Shown here one piece after another: positions 42,083 to 50,750 of a DNA stretch of 64,000 nt. Under the pieces are notes generated by a model. It was not told the origin of the DNA, did no database searches, and saw nothing but the letters and a program-made list of their open reading frames with translations. Positions within the stretch are counted from its first letter, which is position 1, and the number at the start of each line of letters is the position of its first letter. The stretch comes from FACHB-T130 sp042747725. Its GTDB lineage: Bacteria > Cyanobacteriota > Cyanobacteriia > Cyanobacteriales > FACHB-T130. Location of the stretch: the NCBI RefSeq assembly GCF_042747725.1, contig NZ_JBHZGO010000098.1, forward strand, positions 1-64,000, written 5' to 3'. A program made the position numbers and the translations under genes.

Positions 42083-42850
42083 TTAACCCCAATCTTGAGC
42101 GGCTTGGGCTTCCGCTTGGATAAAGCGATCGCGTAAATTACTCCAGTCTATCTGTGTTGCTGAGACATCCTCAAGCAACTGCCCATCCTGCAAATACAAA
42201 ACCCGATTGCAAAACATTTGGGCTAAATCTAACTGGTGGTTGACCATCACCACTGTGGTTTTTCCCTCGTTGCACAGTTGCGTCAATACTTGCAGGACAT
42301 AAGCAGCACGACCCGCATCTAGGGCAGAAGTCGGCTCATCAAGTAATAAAATTTTAGGTTGGATAACGAGGGCACGGGCAATTCCTACCAATTGCCGCTG
42401 TCCTTGGGACAGTTGCACTTCCGTCCGCCCTAACCAATCTTCTGGGATGTGCAGTTGCTCGATCCATTTGAGCAATTGTTGCTGAATCACCTGTTTCGGG
42501 ACACCTTGCAAAACCAGAGGATAAGCTAAGGCATCTCTGACAGTCATTCCCAAAAGTTTTGGTTCTTGAGAAACCAGCATTACCTGCCGCCGCAACGGGA
42601 TAACCGGAAGTTTTTGATAATCTTGATTTTCCAGATAAATTGCACCAGCAGTGGGTTCCAATAGCCGGTTCAATAGCCGCAACAGCGAAGTTTTTCCGGC
42701 ACCAGAAGGGCCAATCAAACATAAGCGATCGCCCGGAAACACCTCAAACGAAATCTCCTTCAACAAATACTGCGAACCGACTGGCGCGGCTAGACTCACC
42801 CGTTCCAGTCGCAGCAAATCTTTTTGTGCTTTCGTGTCTTCGTAGTTCAA
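42083..42850 (-). CDS. ABC transporter ATP-binding protein
   Basis: A protein of 255 aa. Walker A is GPSGAGKTS (about residue 48), the signature LSQGQRQLVGIARAL (about 148) and Walker B ILLLDEPTSALD (about 168), with the switch H in VMVNHQ. The family is close to FetA/YbbL-type or phosphate/amino-acid importer ATPases. No permease is adjacent: the next gene on the strand, four bases upstream, encodes a membrane protein of a different kind. The substrate is unknown. Confidence 0.88.
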   Translation of the reverse strand: MNYEDTKAQKDLLRLERVSLAAPVGSQYLLKEISFEVFPGDRLCLIGPSGAGKTSLLRLLNRLLEPTAGAIYLENQDYQKLPVIPLRRQVMLVSQEPKLLGMTVRDALAYPLVLQGVPKQVIQQQLLKWIEQLHIPEDWLGRTEVQLSQGQRQLVGIARALVIQPKILLLDEPTSALDAGRAAYVLQVLTQLCNEGKTTVVMVNHQLDLAQMFCNRVLYLQDGQLLEDVSATQIDWSNLRDRFIQAEAQAAQDWG

Positions 42851-42854
42851 AAAA

Positions 42855-43442
42855 TTATGTCAATCGTCCTTGTGTAGTCGCCATCCAAATTGTCCAACCA
42901 TCTGTAACAAAAAGCAGCAGCGCGAACACTAACAAAATTAGATACATCCAAGGCTGAGACAAAGGACGAACATCAGTTGTATCAATTCCCGTCTTGTCTT
43001 CCACCAGTTTAACTAACCGAGCAAAGCCAACGACACGCATCGGTAGCAAATAAGCTTTTTGTTCTGACTTGCTAACAAAGTAATAAACGATTCCACCTTG
43101 CCCCGTGGTGCGAAGTTTTAAATCTTTGACTTCTGCCCAAGGTAACGCCCAACCTCTGCGGAAGAAAACCGGAACCCAGCCAGGATAAGTTACCTGGATT
43201 TTTTCATCATCCACAATCACCCGTTCGCTGAGGACAGCATATAACGGTACTAACCCCAAGGCAATTCCCAGCCACAGCAACCAAGGCGGTAGGGGTGACG
43301 CAGATGCCTGTGACAAAAACGGTAGCGCAATCGTCAGTGCCAGGTAAAGCGCCATCAACGTGATGCGAATCAGGGGGGAAATGCGAAACAGGAAACGACT
43401 GGTTGGCGCTGATTCCGGCTGTAATTCAAGATTTTGTGACAC
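42855..43442 (-). CDS. Membrane protein with PH-like region, unknown function
   Basis: A 195-aa protein using the GTG at 43442. The ATG at 43553 would add 37 residues that overlap the ferredoxin frame. Two N-terminal membrane helices (IRITLMALYLALTIALPFL and LPPWLLWLGIALGLVPLYAVL) and one at the C-terminus (WMYLILLVFALLLFVTDGWTIW) flank a soluble domain (SERVIVDDEKIQVTYPGW, WALPWAEVKDLKL, YYFVSKSEQKAYLLP), which has the style of a bacterial PH domain. It lies between an ABC ATPase and a ferredoxin on the same strand. A role with the ATPase is conceivable but unsupported. Confidence 0.75.
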   Translation of the reverse strand: MSQNLELQPESAPTSRFLFRISPLIRITLMALYLALTIALPFLSQASASPLPPWLLWLGIALGLVPLYAVLSERVIVDDEKIQVTYPGWVPVFFRRGWALPWAEVKDLKLRTTGQGGIVYYFVSKSEQKAYLLPMRVVGFARLVKLVEDKTGIDTTDVRPLSQPWMYLILLVFALLLFVTDGWTIWMATTQGRLT

Positions 43443-43482
43443 GCTTTTAACCCAAAATCTAAAATTTAAAACTGAAATTGCT

Positions 43483-43821
43483 TTATCCTTGCGGCGTCCA
43501 AACAGTTTGAGTGCCTTGTCCCCAAAATCCATCAAATTTGGTGACTTTGACATCTCCTAAAACCTGCGTTTGACAAGCTAAGCGCCGGTTTACCGTGGGA
43601 GAATGGGGAGGAAGCGATCGCCTGGTTTTATCTTTCCAGTTGGCTTCGGAAACGTTCCCTTCCACTGCCACTGCACAGGTGCCGCAGGTGCTAAGTCCCT
43701 GGCAGTTAATGATTTTTGCCTTGCCATTGTAGAGGTCGATGCCATTTTCTAGTAGCACTTGACGCAGATTGGCACCCGTACTGCACTCAAACGTTTTTCC
43801 TTGAGCTGTTACCTTTGGCAT
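43483..43821 (-). CDS. 2Fe-2S ferredoxin-like protein
   Basis: A 112-aa ferredoxin. The plant-type cluster cysteines are C40, C46, C49 (CQGLSTCGTC, spacing CX5CX2C) and C83 (LACQTQV). The longer loop spacing differs from the CX4CX2C of photosynthetic PetF, pointing to a separate cyanobacterial class. Partner proteins are not indicated. It is the first gene of a three-gene minus-strand set (ferredoxin, membrane protein, ABC ATPase) and is divergent from cimA. Confidence 0.88.
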   Translation of the reverse strand: MPKVTAQGKTFECSTGANLRQVLLENGIDLYNGKAKIINCQGLSTCGTCAVAVEGNVSEANWKDKTRRSLPPHSPTVNRRLACQTQVLGDVKVTKFDGFWGQGTQTVWTPQG

Positions 43822-43927
43822 AATGATGTATTCAACGAGCCTCTTGAGTGATTGTTTGTCTTAACTTTATTTTTACAGTTCTTTACAGAATCATCTGTTA
43901 AATTTTCTCCCTCGGCTACAACTTCCC

Positions 43928-45583
43928 ATGCACTCAGATCAAACAAACCGAATTTGGATTTACGACACGACGTTGCGCGACGGTGCCCAACGCGAAGGGC
44001 TATCGCTGTCACTCGAAGACAAGTTGCGAATTGCCCGAAAGCTAGATAAGTTGGGCGTTCCGTTCATTGAGGGCGGTTGGCCTGGGGCGAATCCCAAAGA
44101 TGTACAATTTTTTTGGCAATTGAAGGAAGAACCGCTCTCCTCAGCAGAAATTGTCGCCTTTTGTTCTACTCGTCGTCCCCATACAACTGCGGCAGAAGAT
44201 CCGATGTTGCAGCCCATTCTCGCGGCGGGAACCCGCTGGGTGACGATTTTTGGCAAATCGTGGGATTTACAAGTTACAGAGGGTCTGAAGACCAGTTTAG
44301 AAGAAAATCTGGCGATGATTGGAGATACGATTGAATATCTCCGCAGTCAGGGGCGGCGGGTAATTTACGATGCCGAACACTGGTTTGATGGCTATAAGCA
44401 CAATCGGGATTATGCGCTCAAGACATTAGAAAGCGCGATCGCAGCCGGTGCAGAATGGCTCGTCTTCTGCGACACCAATGGCGGCACGCTTCCTCACGAA
44501 ATTAGCCAAATTGTCCGGGATGTCGCCAGTGTAATCGGAATCAGCGCTCAGCAGTCAGAAGCCAGCAGTGAGTTCAAAACTCGAAACCCCCTGCTTCTAG
44601 GCATTCATACGCACAATGATTCTGATACAGCGGTGGCGAATGCAATAGCCGCCGTCATGGAAGGAGCCAGAATGGTACAAGGCACCATCAACGGCTACGG
44701 CGAACGCTGCGGCAATGCTAACCTTTGCTCTGTGATTCCCAATTTGCAACTCAAACTGGGATATAACTGTATTCAAGACGAACAACTGCTACATCTGACA
44801 GAAGCCAGTCGTTCAATCAGCGAAGTCGTCAATCTTGCTCCCGATGAACACGCACCGTTTGTTGGTCGTTCTGCGTTTGCTCACAAAGGCGGCATCCACG
44901 TTTCAGCGGTTGAGCGCAACCCGTTGACTTACGAACATATTCAGCCAGAACAAGTCGGCAACGAGCGTCGAATTGTGATTTCCGACCAAGCTGGATTAAG
45001 TAATATTTTGGCAAAGGCTCGCAGCTTTGGCATTGATCTAGATAAGCAAGATCCCGCCTGTCGCCAACTTCTACGCCGCCTCAAGGAACTGGAGAATGAA
45101 GGCTATCAGTTTGAAGCAGCAGAAGCGAGTTTCGATTTGCTGATGCGCGAGGCATTGGGACAACGACAGCAAATGTTTGAACTCAAGGGTTTTCAAGTCC
45201 ACTGCGATATTGTCAGGAATGCTAACGCCCTCGCCACCGTGAAAGTCGCTGTCAATGGCAAAGATATTTTGGAAGCTGCGGAAGCGAATGGTCCCGTTTC
45301 GGCGCTGGATGCTGCATTACGCAAAGCTTTAGTCAATTTCTATCCAGAAATTGCTGTATTTCACTTAACCGATTACAAAGTGCGGATTCTCGATAGTGGC
45401 GCGGGGACTTCAGCCAAAACTCGCGTTCTAGTAGAATCTAGCAACGGTCATCAGCGCTGGGCAACTGTGGGTGTTTCTAGCAATATCCTAGAAGCTTCTT
45501 ATCAGGCGGTCGTCGAGGGAATTGAATACGGTTTGCTGTTGCAATCTTCCGCAAGTCGGACGACAGAAGTTGCAGCTACATAA
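43928..45583 (+). CDS. cimA: Citramalate synthase
   Basis: A 551-aa protein. CimA condenses pyruvate and acetyl-CoA to citramalate, giving 2-oxobutyrate for isoleucine without threonine. The HMGL-like TIM barrel shows IYDTTLRDGAQREGLS (metal/pyruvate site, about 10-25), IEGGWPGANPKD, FCDTNGG and the GIHTHNDSDTAVAN metal motif (about 219-232), then NGYGERCGNANL. The LeuA-type regulatory domain is at the C-terminus (about 410-540). Length matches the longer CimA class. It is transcribed alone and divergently from the ferredoxin gene. Confidence 0.92.
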   Translation: MHSDQTNRIWIYDTTLRDGAQREGLSLSLEDKLRIARKLDKLGVPFIEGGWPGANPKDVQFFWQLKEEPLSSAEIVAFCSTRRPHTTAAEDPMLQPILAAGTRWVTIFGKSWDLQVTEGLKTSLEENLAMIGDTIEYLRSQGRRVIYDAEHWFDGYKHNRDYALKTLESAIAAGAEWLVFCDTNGGTLPHEISQIVRDVASVIGISAQQSEASSEFKTRNPLLLGIHTHNDSDTAVANAIAAVMEGARMVQGTINGYGERCGNANLCSVIPNLQLKLGYNCIQDEQLLHLTEASRSISEVVNLAPDEHAPFVGRSAFAHKGGIHVSAVERNPLTYEHIQPEQVGNERRIVISDQAGLSNILAKARSFGIDLDKQDPACRQLLRRLKELENEGYQFEAAEASFDLLMREALGQRQQMFELKGFQVHCDIVRNANALATVKVAVNGKDILEAAEANGPVSALDAALRKALVNFYPEIAVFHLTDYKVRILDSGAGTSAKTRVLVESSNGHQRWATVGVSSNILEASYQAVVEGIEYGLLLQSSASRTTEVAAT

Positions 45584-45906
45584 AGCAAATTCAGCAAGTG
45601 GGATGAAGGGGAGGGCGCGGCTTCAAACTTTATAGCTTCCTCCTCGCTCCATCGTTTGCACAGCTATATTAGCGTAGAGTTTATTACTACTAAAAGCTTA
45701 AATTAATCGAGTTTTTAAGTTTATGTAAAAATCTTTGCAATCATCCTTGCGGCTCCAGAAAAAAGGCATTGTAGTTTCATCAGTTGACTCATAATTATAA
45801 ACTCGTACAAGGTATCCATTGCCATGTCAGTTAAATCATTAATTTAATGTAATATCCCTGGATTAAATTGGCTAAACGAATAATATACTGTTCAAGCAAA
45901 ACTGAT
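45584..45906. other. AT-rich intergenic region
   Basis: 323 bases between convergent cimA and the 45907 gene. On the minus strand near 45720-45760 a short stretch loosely echoes the end of the neighbouring nuclease-like gene, so it may include a decayed copy. No intact gene. Confidence 0.4.
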
Positions 45907-46413
45907 TTAGTAACCTATAAGTAATATACCTTTCAAAGGTAAAATCAAGCGATTGTTTATGTAAAGTAGTTCCAAAAACTTATAAATTTTTGCAAAGTCA
46001 TCTCTACCCCGATAATCATTTCTTACTGCTATAATCAAATACTCAACTCCAACCATCATACTTGCTTGAAATATATCTTTAAGAAATTGATAATTATCAA
46101 CTGCTCTACCAGCCTCAATTTCTAAAACTATTTTGCCATCTTTACTTAAGGCATCAGCATCAAAAGATATATCAACTTTATTGTTTAATCCAAACAAAAC
46201 TGGAACAGGAATTTTCTGTTCTCTTGCTTTACCTGCTTCAACTAGCATCTCAACCGCTAATAGGTAGGGTCGCAATATATCCAACACTTGATTACTTGAA
46301 AGAGTATGGTTAGGTGACTTTATTTGTTCTTCTACTCGGAGAAAACATTCTACAATTGCTTGGCTTTGTTCATTTATTTTAATGGATTTAGGGAAAAATT
46401 GATATCTAATCAT
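45907..46413 (-). CDS. Putative PD-(D/E)XK nuclease-like protein
   Basis: A 168-aa protein. The centre has a strand set VDISFDADALSKDGKIVLEIEAGRA (residues 80-104) with D85/D87 and E98/E100, followed by a helix and LIIAVRN. This is the order of a restriction-endonuclease-like fold. The end (KFLELLYINNRLILPLKGILLIGY) is distinctive. I cannot place it in a named family; BglII-type nucleases are one possibility. There is no methyltransferase nearby, so it is not a classical restriction system. Flanking DNA is AT-rich and may hold a decayed copy. Confidence 0.6.
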   Translation of the reverse strand: MIRYQFFPKSIKINEQSQAIVECFLRVEEQIKSPNHTLSSNQVLDILRPYLLAVEMLVEAGKAREQKIPVPVLFGLNNKVDISFDADALSKDGKIVLEIEAGRAVDNYQFLKDIFQASMMVGVEYLIIAVRNDYRGRDDFAKIYKFLELLYINNRLILPLKGILLIGY

Positions 46414-46818
46414 AATTCATGTTTCTATTGTATAGATTTGATTTTTAAGAATAATATTTAACCTTTAAAAACTTGCAAATTTTTAAAGGTTAAGAAATAT
46501 ATTTTAAGGCAATTAAACATAGGCTTAGCACATTTTTGATAATGGTGTTACCTACTTACCGATAAACTTATAATACTCTTGCAAGTCTCTTTGCTGCTTC
46601 TGGAAAACACGTTAATTAAGTTTAATTTGGCTTGATGGTAATCGTCTCTTAAAGTATGCAATGCTTCTTGCATACTTTAAAGCCCTTCCTTGCTGGTTGA
46701 AGATGTTTTGCTTATGACTCTATATCTACTGATATTGATAAGATTCCGATAAGTAGCAATATTTCCGAAACCAGAACGCGATCGCATCCTCCTTATAAAC
46801 CTCACCCCTAAGAGATCG
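46414..46818. other. Intergenic region with a strong hairpin
   Basis: About 400 AT-rich bases. Near 46555-46612 the minus strand shows a short echo of the upstream nuclease-like gene (RDLQEYYKFI), possibly a remnant. The perfect hairpin at 46649-46680 is the clearest feature. Confidence 0.4.
46649..46680. repeat. Perfect 13-bp inverted repeat
   Basis: TTAAAGTATGCAA and TTGCATACTTTAA flank a six-base loop (TGCTTC). There is no T tract after it. It could be a regulatory hairpin or the relic of a small element. Confidence 0.65.
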
Positions 46819-46962
46819 CTACTCAGGCTGTTCCTCATCCTCAATCAGCTCATTCAAAGCTTCAGCCAGGGTTTTGCACAAGTTTGAGCGTGGAGTCCTC
46901 TTGTACCAGGTTCTAATCCTGGTGAGGTGATGAGTATTTTGACGTGGTAAATTCTGATTCAT
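46819..46962 (-). CDS. Possible small protein (47 aa)
   Basis: An ATG at 46962 opens a 47-codon frame: MNQNLPRQNTHHLTRIRTWY, a basic middle (KRTPRSNL) and an acidic helical end (CKTLAEALNELIEDEEQPE). The contrast of basic and acidic parts and the amphipathic helix look protein-like. No clear ribosome site; the family is unknown. It is divergent from the Uma2 at 47075. Confidence 0.35.
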   Translation of the reverse strand: MNQNLPRQNTHHLTRIRTWYKRTPRSNLCKTLAEALNELIEDEEQPE

Positions 46963-47074
46963 TAACGGAAGCGATCGCTTTACTCCTGATGAGAAAGCGA
47001 TCGCTTTGCGTCAAGCATCCCAAATCCCTGACAATAAAATTAAGTCAATGCGATGTAGAGGCAATTCAACCCGA

Positions 47075-47926
47075 ATGAAAACTGCGATAACTGCCCAGCA
47101 ACTAGATGCGATGATGCCTGATGCCAGTCAACTGTACAGTGATGAGCCTGAAATGGAAAGTTCTTTGCATTATATGCAACTGCTGTTGCTTGTCACTTGT
47201 CTGGAATGGCTGTGGCGTGAAAGAGAGGATTTTTTTATCGGTGCCAATCTCACCATTTATTTTAGTCGGCAACAACTGCGAAATCGTGATTTTCGCGGTC
47301 CCGATTTCTTCTTAGTCAAGCAGACCCAAAAACGTCCTCGCAATGCTTGGGTGGTGTGGGAAGAAGATGGCAAGTATCCCAATTTGATTATCGAGTTGCT
47401 ATCGACTTCTACCGCCACGACAGACCGCACGTTGAAAAAAGATTTGTACCAAGACCGCTTCCGCACGCCGGAATATTTCTGGTTTTCGCCAGATACGCTG
47501 GAATTTGAAGGATGGAGGTTGCAGGGAAATCGGTATCAGGAAATTGCCCCGAACGAGACAGGCTGGCGTTGGTGTGAGGAGCTAGGCTTGTATATGGGCG
47601 TAGAACAGGGACAGCTACGCTACTTTACTCCAGAAGGCTCAAGCGTCCCGACCCCGGAGGAAGCCGCGAAACTCGCAGTAGAACGCGCTCAGCAAGCTCA
47701 AGTGCAAGCTCAACAGGCTCAAGCTCAAGCTCAGCAAGCTCAAGTGCAAGCTCAACAGGTACAAACGCAACTAGAACAAGCACAAACCCAAGCTCAACAA
47801 GCACAAACGCAACTAGAACAAACACAAACCCAAGCTCAACAGGCTCAAACGCAACTAGAACAAGAACGACAACGCGCCGAACGGTTGGCTGAACGACTGC
47901 GATCGCTAGGTATCGATCCAGAGTAA
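47075..47926 (+). CDS. Uma2 family protein with long coiled-coil tail
   Basis: A 283-aa protein from the ATG at 47075 (MKTAITAQQLDAMMPDASQLY). A TTG-started frame 23 codons longer adds HIP1-derived residues. The core has FIGANLTIYFSRQQLRNRDFRGPDFFLVKQTQKR (about 52-85), LIIELLSTSTATTDRTLKKDLYQ (about 107-129) and PEYFWFSPDTLEFEGW. The tail (from about residue 200) is a Gln/Ala heptad coiled coil with QAQQAQTQLEQ units, ending RLAERLRSLGIDPE. Like the gene at 28468 it probably oligomerises through this tail. Confidence 0.86.
   Translation: MKTAITAQQLDAMMPDASQLYSDEPEMESSLHYMQLLLLVTCLEWLWREREDFFIGANLTIYFSRQQLRNRDFRGPDFFLVKQTQKRPRNAWVVWEEDGKYPNLIIELLSTSTATTDRTLKKDLYQDRFRTPEYFWFSPDTLEFEGWRLQGNRYQEIAPNETGWRWCEELGLYMGVEQGQLRYFTPEGSSVPTPEEAAKLAVERAQQAQVQAQQAQAQAQQAQVQAQQVQTQLEQAQTQAQQAQTQLEQTQTQAQQAQTQLEQERQRAERLAERLRSLGIDPE
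47690..47870 (+). repeat. Tandem repeat encoding a Gln/Ala coiled coil
   Basis: Repeats of CAAGCTCAACAGGCTCAA and CAAACGCAACTAGAACAA types code for alternating QAQQAQ / QTQLEQ units. Near-identical DNA makes copy number likely to vary. Confidence 0.8.
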
Positions 47927-47981
47927 GCGATCGCGTCATAGCGCCAGATAACTTTTAAGCGATCGCTCTCACCCTATTTAC

Positions 47982-48866
47982 CTACCTTTTGGTAGATGAC
48001 GGCACAAAAACCGATAGAACTTGCGGAATCACTCGAAATCGGGCTGGCGTCTCCGTTGTTCTTTCCCCATCGGTATTAATTGGATAAGGTCTTCGAGTAT
48101 ATAACTCAATGTCTTTACCCTGAATGGTACGCACCCCCCTACCTGTCGCCGATTTCCCCCGCAAGGCAGCAAATACCAACGGCAGCGTTTCCCACCAATG
48201 CTTAATTTCCAAACTATGCAGATCCAGCCTTTGGTCGTCAATGGTGGCATCATCCGCAATCACTAAGCCACTGCCGTAATAGCGACCATTCCCCACCGTA
48301 ATCTGCAAAGTTTTTACTTCGATAGACTGACCTTCCCAGTGGATATCAACCCAAAAGGGTCGCGCAGTCGCAATTACTTGCACTGCTGTAGCAATGTAAG
48401 CAAAAACGCCCCAATGCCGCTTCAATCTTTTGGAAACTCTGCGGTTCACTTCTGCACTCAGTCCCAGACTGGCAATATTGAAAAAATACTGCCCGTTCAC
48501 CCAGCCCAAGTCAATCCGCTGAATTTGACCATTGGCAATGATTTGACAAGCCTCTGGCAGCGACTGGGGAATATTCAGGGTTCTCGCCAGATTATTGGCG
48601 GTGCCTAAAGGCAAAATTGCCAAGGGTAAGTCAGTATCTAACAATCCTTCCACTGCCGCATTGACACTGCCATCTCCACCCCCAATGATGACCAAATCGA
48701 CCTGTTGGCGGTGTTTCCGAATTAGTTCAGAAAACTGCTTGGGATTTTCACTCTTTTCCTCCACCAGTTCAAAACCCAGTTGTTGCAATTGTTCAACTGC
48801 TTGCCGTCTGGCGTCTTGACCTCGTCGAGCATTCGGATTCACTAATAGCAGTGCCCGGTGACTCAT
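47982..48866 (-). CDS. Diacylglycerol kinase family lipid kinase
   Basis: A 294-aa protein from the ATG at 48866 (MSHRALLLVNPNARRG); 58 residues upstream lack family features. The catalytic loop is VDLVIIGGGDGSVNAAVEGL, followed by LPLAILPLGTANNLARTL, as in YegS/DgkB-type kinases. The C-terminal beta domain (KTLQITVGNGRYYGSGLVIADDATIDDQRLDLH) is present. It phosphorylates diacylglycerol or a related lipid; the exact substrate is not shown. It is transcribed alone. Confidence 0.88.
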   Translation of the reverse strand: MSHRALLLVNPNARRGQDARRQAVEQLQQLGFELVEEKSENPKQFSELIRKHRQQVDLVIIGGGDGSVNAAVEGLLDTDLPLAILPLGTANNLARTLNIPQSLPEACQIIANGQIQRIDLGWVNGQYFFNIASLGLSAEVNRRVSKRLKRHWGVFAYIATAVQVIATARPFWVDIHWEGQSIEVKTLQITVGNGRYYGSGLVIADDATIDDQRLDLHSLEIKHWWETLPLVFAALRGKSATGRGVRTIQGKDIELYTRRPYPINTDGERTTETPARFRVIPQVLSVFVPSSTKR

Positions 48867-49178
48867 TTGTATTGTTTTGAGGGAAATTCGGTCAGCGGAG
48901 AAAGAAATCACCCCAATCCTCCCAGCCTCAAGTATATGCTTCCGATTGCAGCAGGCGATACTGTCTGTCTGTGTTGCGAGGGAACTGCCAATGGCTCTCA
49001 GGGAAAGAGACGGTAGTAATTTCCGTACAAAAGCCGTCAAAACACTTGCCAGAATACCCTAATATACGCTACAAGGATAAAGGATTGCTTCCCTAGCGCA
49101 TAGAATTCTACGCATTAAATATCAGAAGCGGGAAGCTTTTTTACTTTCTAGTATTTGCAAAACTGATTTCTAGACCCT

Positions 49179-49400
49179 ATGACTCAGCAAGTAATTCACC
49201 CAATGGTGAAAATGCAGCGTCAAATGCATTCACTTGTAACATCGAATATTATCAAGCCCACTGATAAACTCTGGAAAATCGCTCTCCTCTACGGAGATGA
49301 GTGGTCTTACTGGAAAAAAGAACTGTTGGAATTTGGATTTACCATGCAAGATCCAGTCAGCGAACTGCTGGCGGTTGAAGCTTGGGAAGACGAGGATTAA
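49179..49400 (+). CDS. DUF4327 family protein
   Basis: A 73-aa cyanobacterial protein: VIHPMVKMQRQMHSLVTSNIIKPTDKLWKIALLYGDEWSYWKKELLEFGF, then DPVSELLAVEAWEDED. This is the DUF4327 pattern. It is a soluble helical protein of unknown function, about the full family length. Its last four bases overlap the end of the convergent kinase gene. Confidence 0.88.
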   Translation: MTQQVIHPMVKMQRQMHSLVTSNIIKPTDKLWKIALLYGDEWSYWKKELLEFGFTMQDPVSELLAVEAWEDED

Positions 49401-50668
49401 AGGCAGGCGGTTAAAGCTTGAGAGAGTTCCTTTGCCGTTTGATAGCGATCGCTCGGTCGGGGTTCTGTCACTTTCTCAATCACTATCCGCAGTTGGGGTG
49501 TAATTGTCGGCATCCCTTCAACATTGAATCTGTAAGCCATCCCCCGTCGTTTATAAAACTTTTGGGGGCTTTCACCACTTAACAGAAAAATCAGGGTCGG
49601 TCCAATCGCATATAAATCCGATTGCGTCACTGGCTGACCCCGGTCTTGTTCTGGGGCGCTATAATCCGGGGCACCAATGCGTGTCCCTGGTGGCGTGCCA
49701 ATTTCTTTGACTGCCCCAAAATCCAATACCACCACCTGATTGTCCCGAAAGCGCACCATCAAATTTGCCGGTTTAATGTCCCGGTGGATGAGGGGCGGGT
49801 CTTGACTATGGATATAGCCCAAGATGTCGCAGGCTTGAATCATCCACTCAATCGCCTGCTTGAGGTGTACTGGTCCCTTTAGATAGATGCGCTTTTCTAA
49901 ATCCTCTCCTTGGATCAGCTCCATTGCCAGGTATTTCTTGCCACCCTCCACAAAAAAGTCATAATACTGCGGAATTCCTGAATGATGCAGCGTCTTGAGG
50001 GTGCGAGCCTCTCGTTCAAAGAGTTCTCTAGCTTTGGAATTTTGTGCCATATCGGCATTCATTTCCTTTAGCACCACTAGAGCCGCCCCGCGCGGACGTT
50101 CGGGGTCCCAGGCAAGATAAGTGGTGCCCATTCCTCCTTGTCCCAGCGTCCGCAACACCTGATACTGACGGATGTGGCGATGTATCTTTACCAGAGGTTG
50201 CCCGCAGTGGATGCAGAACAAGTTACCCAGCGGATTTCCGGCGTGAGAACAAGCTGCTTCAGAACTGGCTGCTGGCTGTGGGAGCGGACTACTGTGTGCC
50301 CTTTCTCCGGGCTTCTGAGAGAGAGTTGCTGGCTCCTCTTGGCTGCTTTGGAATTTCAGTACCGGCCCTCCTCGCGCCAGCTGGATGAGGGAATCATCCG
50401 ATACCACTCCCTGGGAAACCAAGATGCCATTGACAAAGGTGCCATTCGTGCCTTGATTGACCAGCAACCATTGCACGGATGGGGTGCCTCCGTTGCTACT
50501 GGATGAGTTGCCTACTCTCCGAAGTTCCAGATGGTGCCTGGAAACCATACCATCGTTAAGAACTACGTCATTATCAGGGGCGCGACCAATCCGAATCGTG
50601 GATGCTCTTGGGAAGTTCCACTGCTGCGGAGAGGTAGACGATGGATCGAGAAGGGTCAGCGTAACCAT
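49397..50668 (-). CDS. FHA domain - zinc ribbon - serine/threonine protein kinase
   Basis: A protein of 423 aa. The FHA domain (about 24-100: IRIGRAPDNDVVLNDGMVSRHHLEL, NGTFVNG) binds phospho-Thr. A short zinc-ribbon-like piece (C140, C152, C155) follows. The kinase (about 169-423) has a GQGGMG loop, K201, the catalytic H295-R-D297-IKPANL and D316-FG. This is a Pkn2/Hanks-type kinase with no membrane helix, so cytoplasmic. The PP2C phosphatase gene lies 77 bases upstream on the same strand, a likely opposing pair. Confidence 0.9.
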   Translation of the reverse strand: MVTLTLLDPSSTSPQQWNFPRASTIRIGRAPDNDVVLNDGMVSRHHLELRRVGNSSSSNGGTPSVQWLLVNQGTNGTFVNGILVSQGVVSDDSLIQLARGGPVLKFQSSQEEPATLSQKPGERAHSSPLPQPAASSEAACSHAGNPLGNLFCIHCGQPLVKIHRHIRQYQVLRTLGQGGMGTTYLAWDPERPRGAALVVLKEMNADMAQNSKARELFEREARTLKTLHHSGIPQYYDFFVEGGKKYLAMELIQGEDLEKRIYLKGPVHLKQAIEWMIQACDILGYIHSQDPPLIHRDIKPANLMVRFRDNQVVVLDFGAVKEIGTPPGTRIGAPDYSAPEQDRGQPVTQSDLYAIGPTLIFLLSGESPQKFYKRRGMAYRFNVEGMPTITPQLRIVIEKVTEPRPSDRYQTAKELSQALTACL

Positions 50669-50670
50669 AA

Positions 50671-50750
50671 TAGTTTTGAGTTATTAGTTTTGAGTTTTGA
50701 GTTTTAAGTTTGAATTCAAAACTCAAAACTCAAAATTCAAAACTTTTAAA
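50671..50750. repeat. Inverted heptad repeats between kinase and phosphatase genes
   Basis: TTTTGAG units are followed by CTCAAAA units around a central GAATTC (50712), so the whole stretch can fold into a long hairpin. It is the same repeat class as at 1819-1848. It fills nearly the whole spacer and could affect read-through between the two genes. Confidence 0.75.

Noticed and set aside
46907..46923. T-arm-like sequence CCAGGTTCTAATCCTGG that looks like part of a tRNA
   Set aside because: No acceptor or anticodon arm pairs at the right distance; the region fits a short minus-strand reading frame better.
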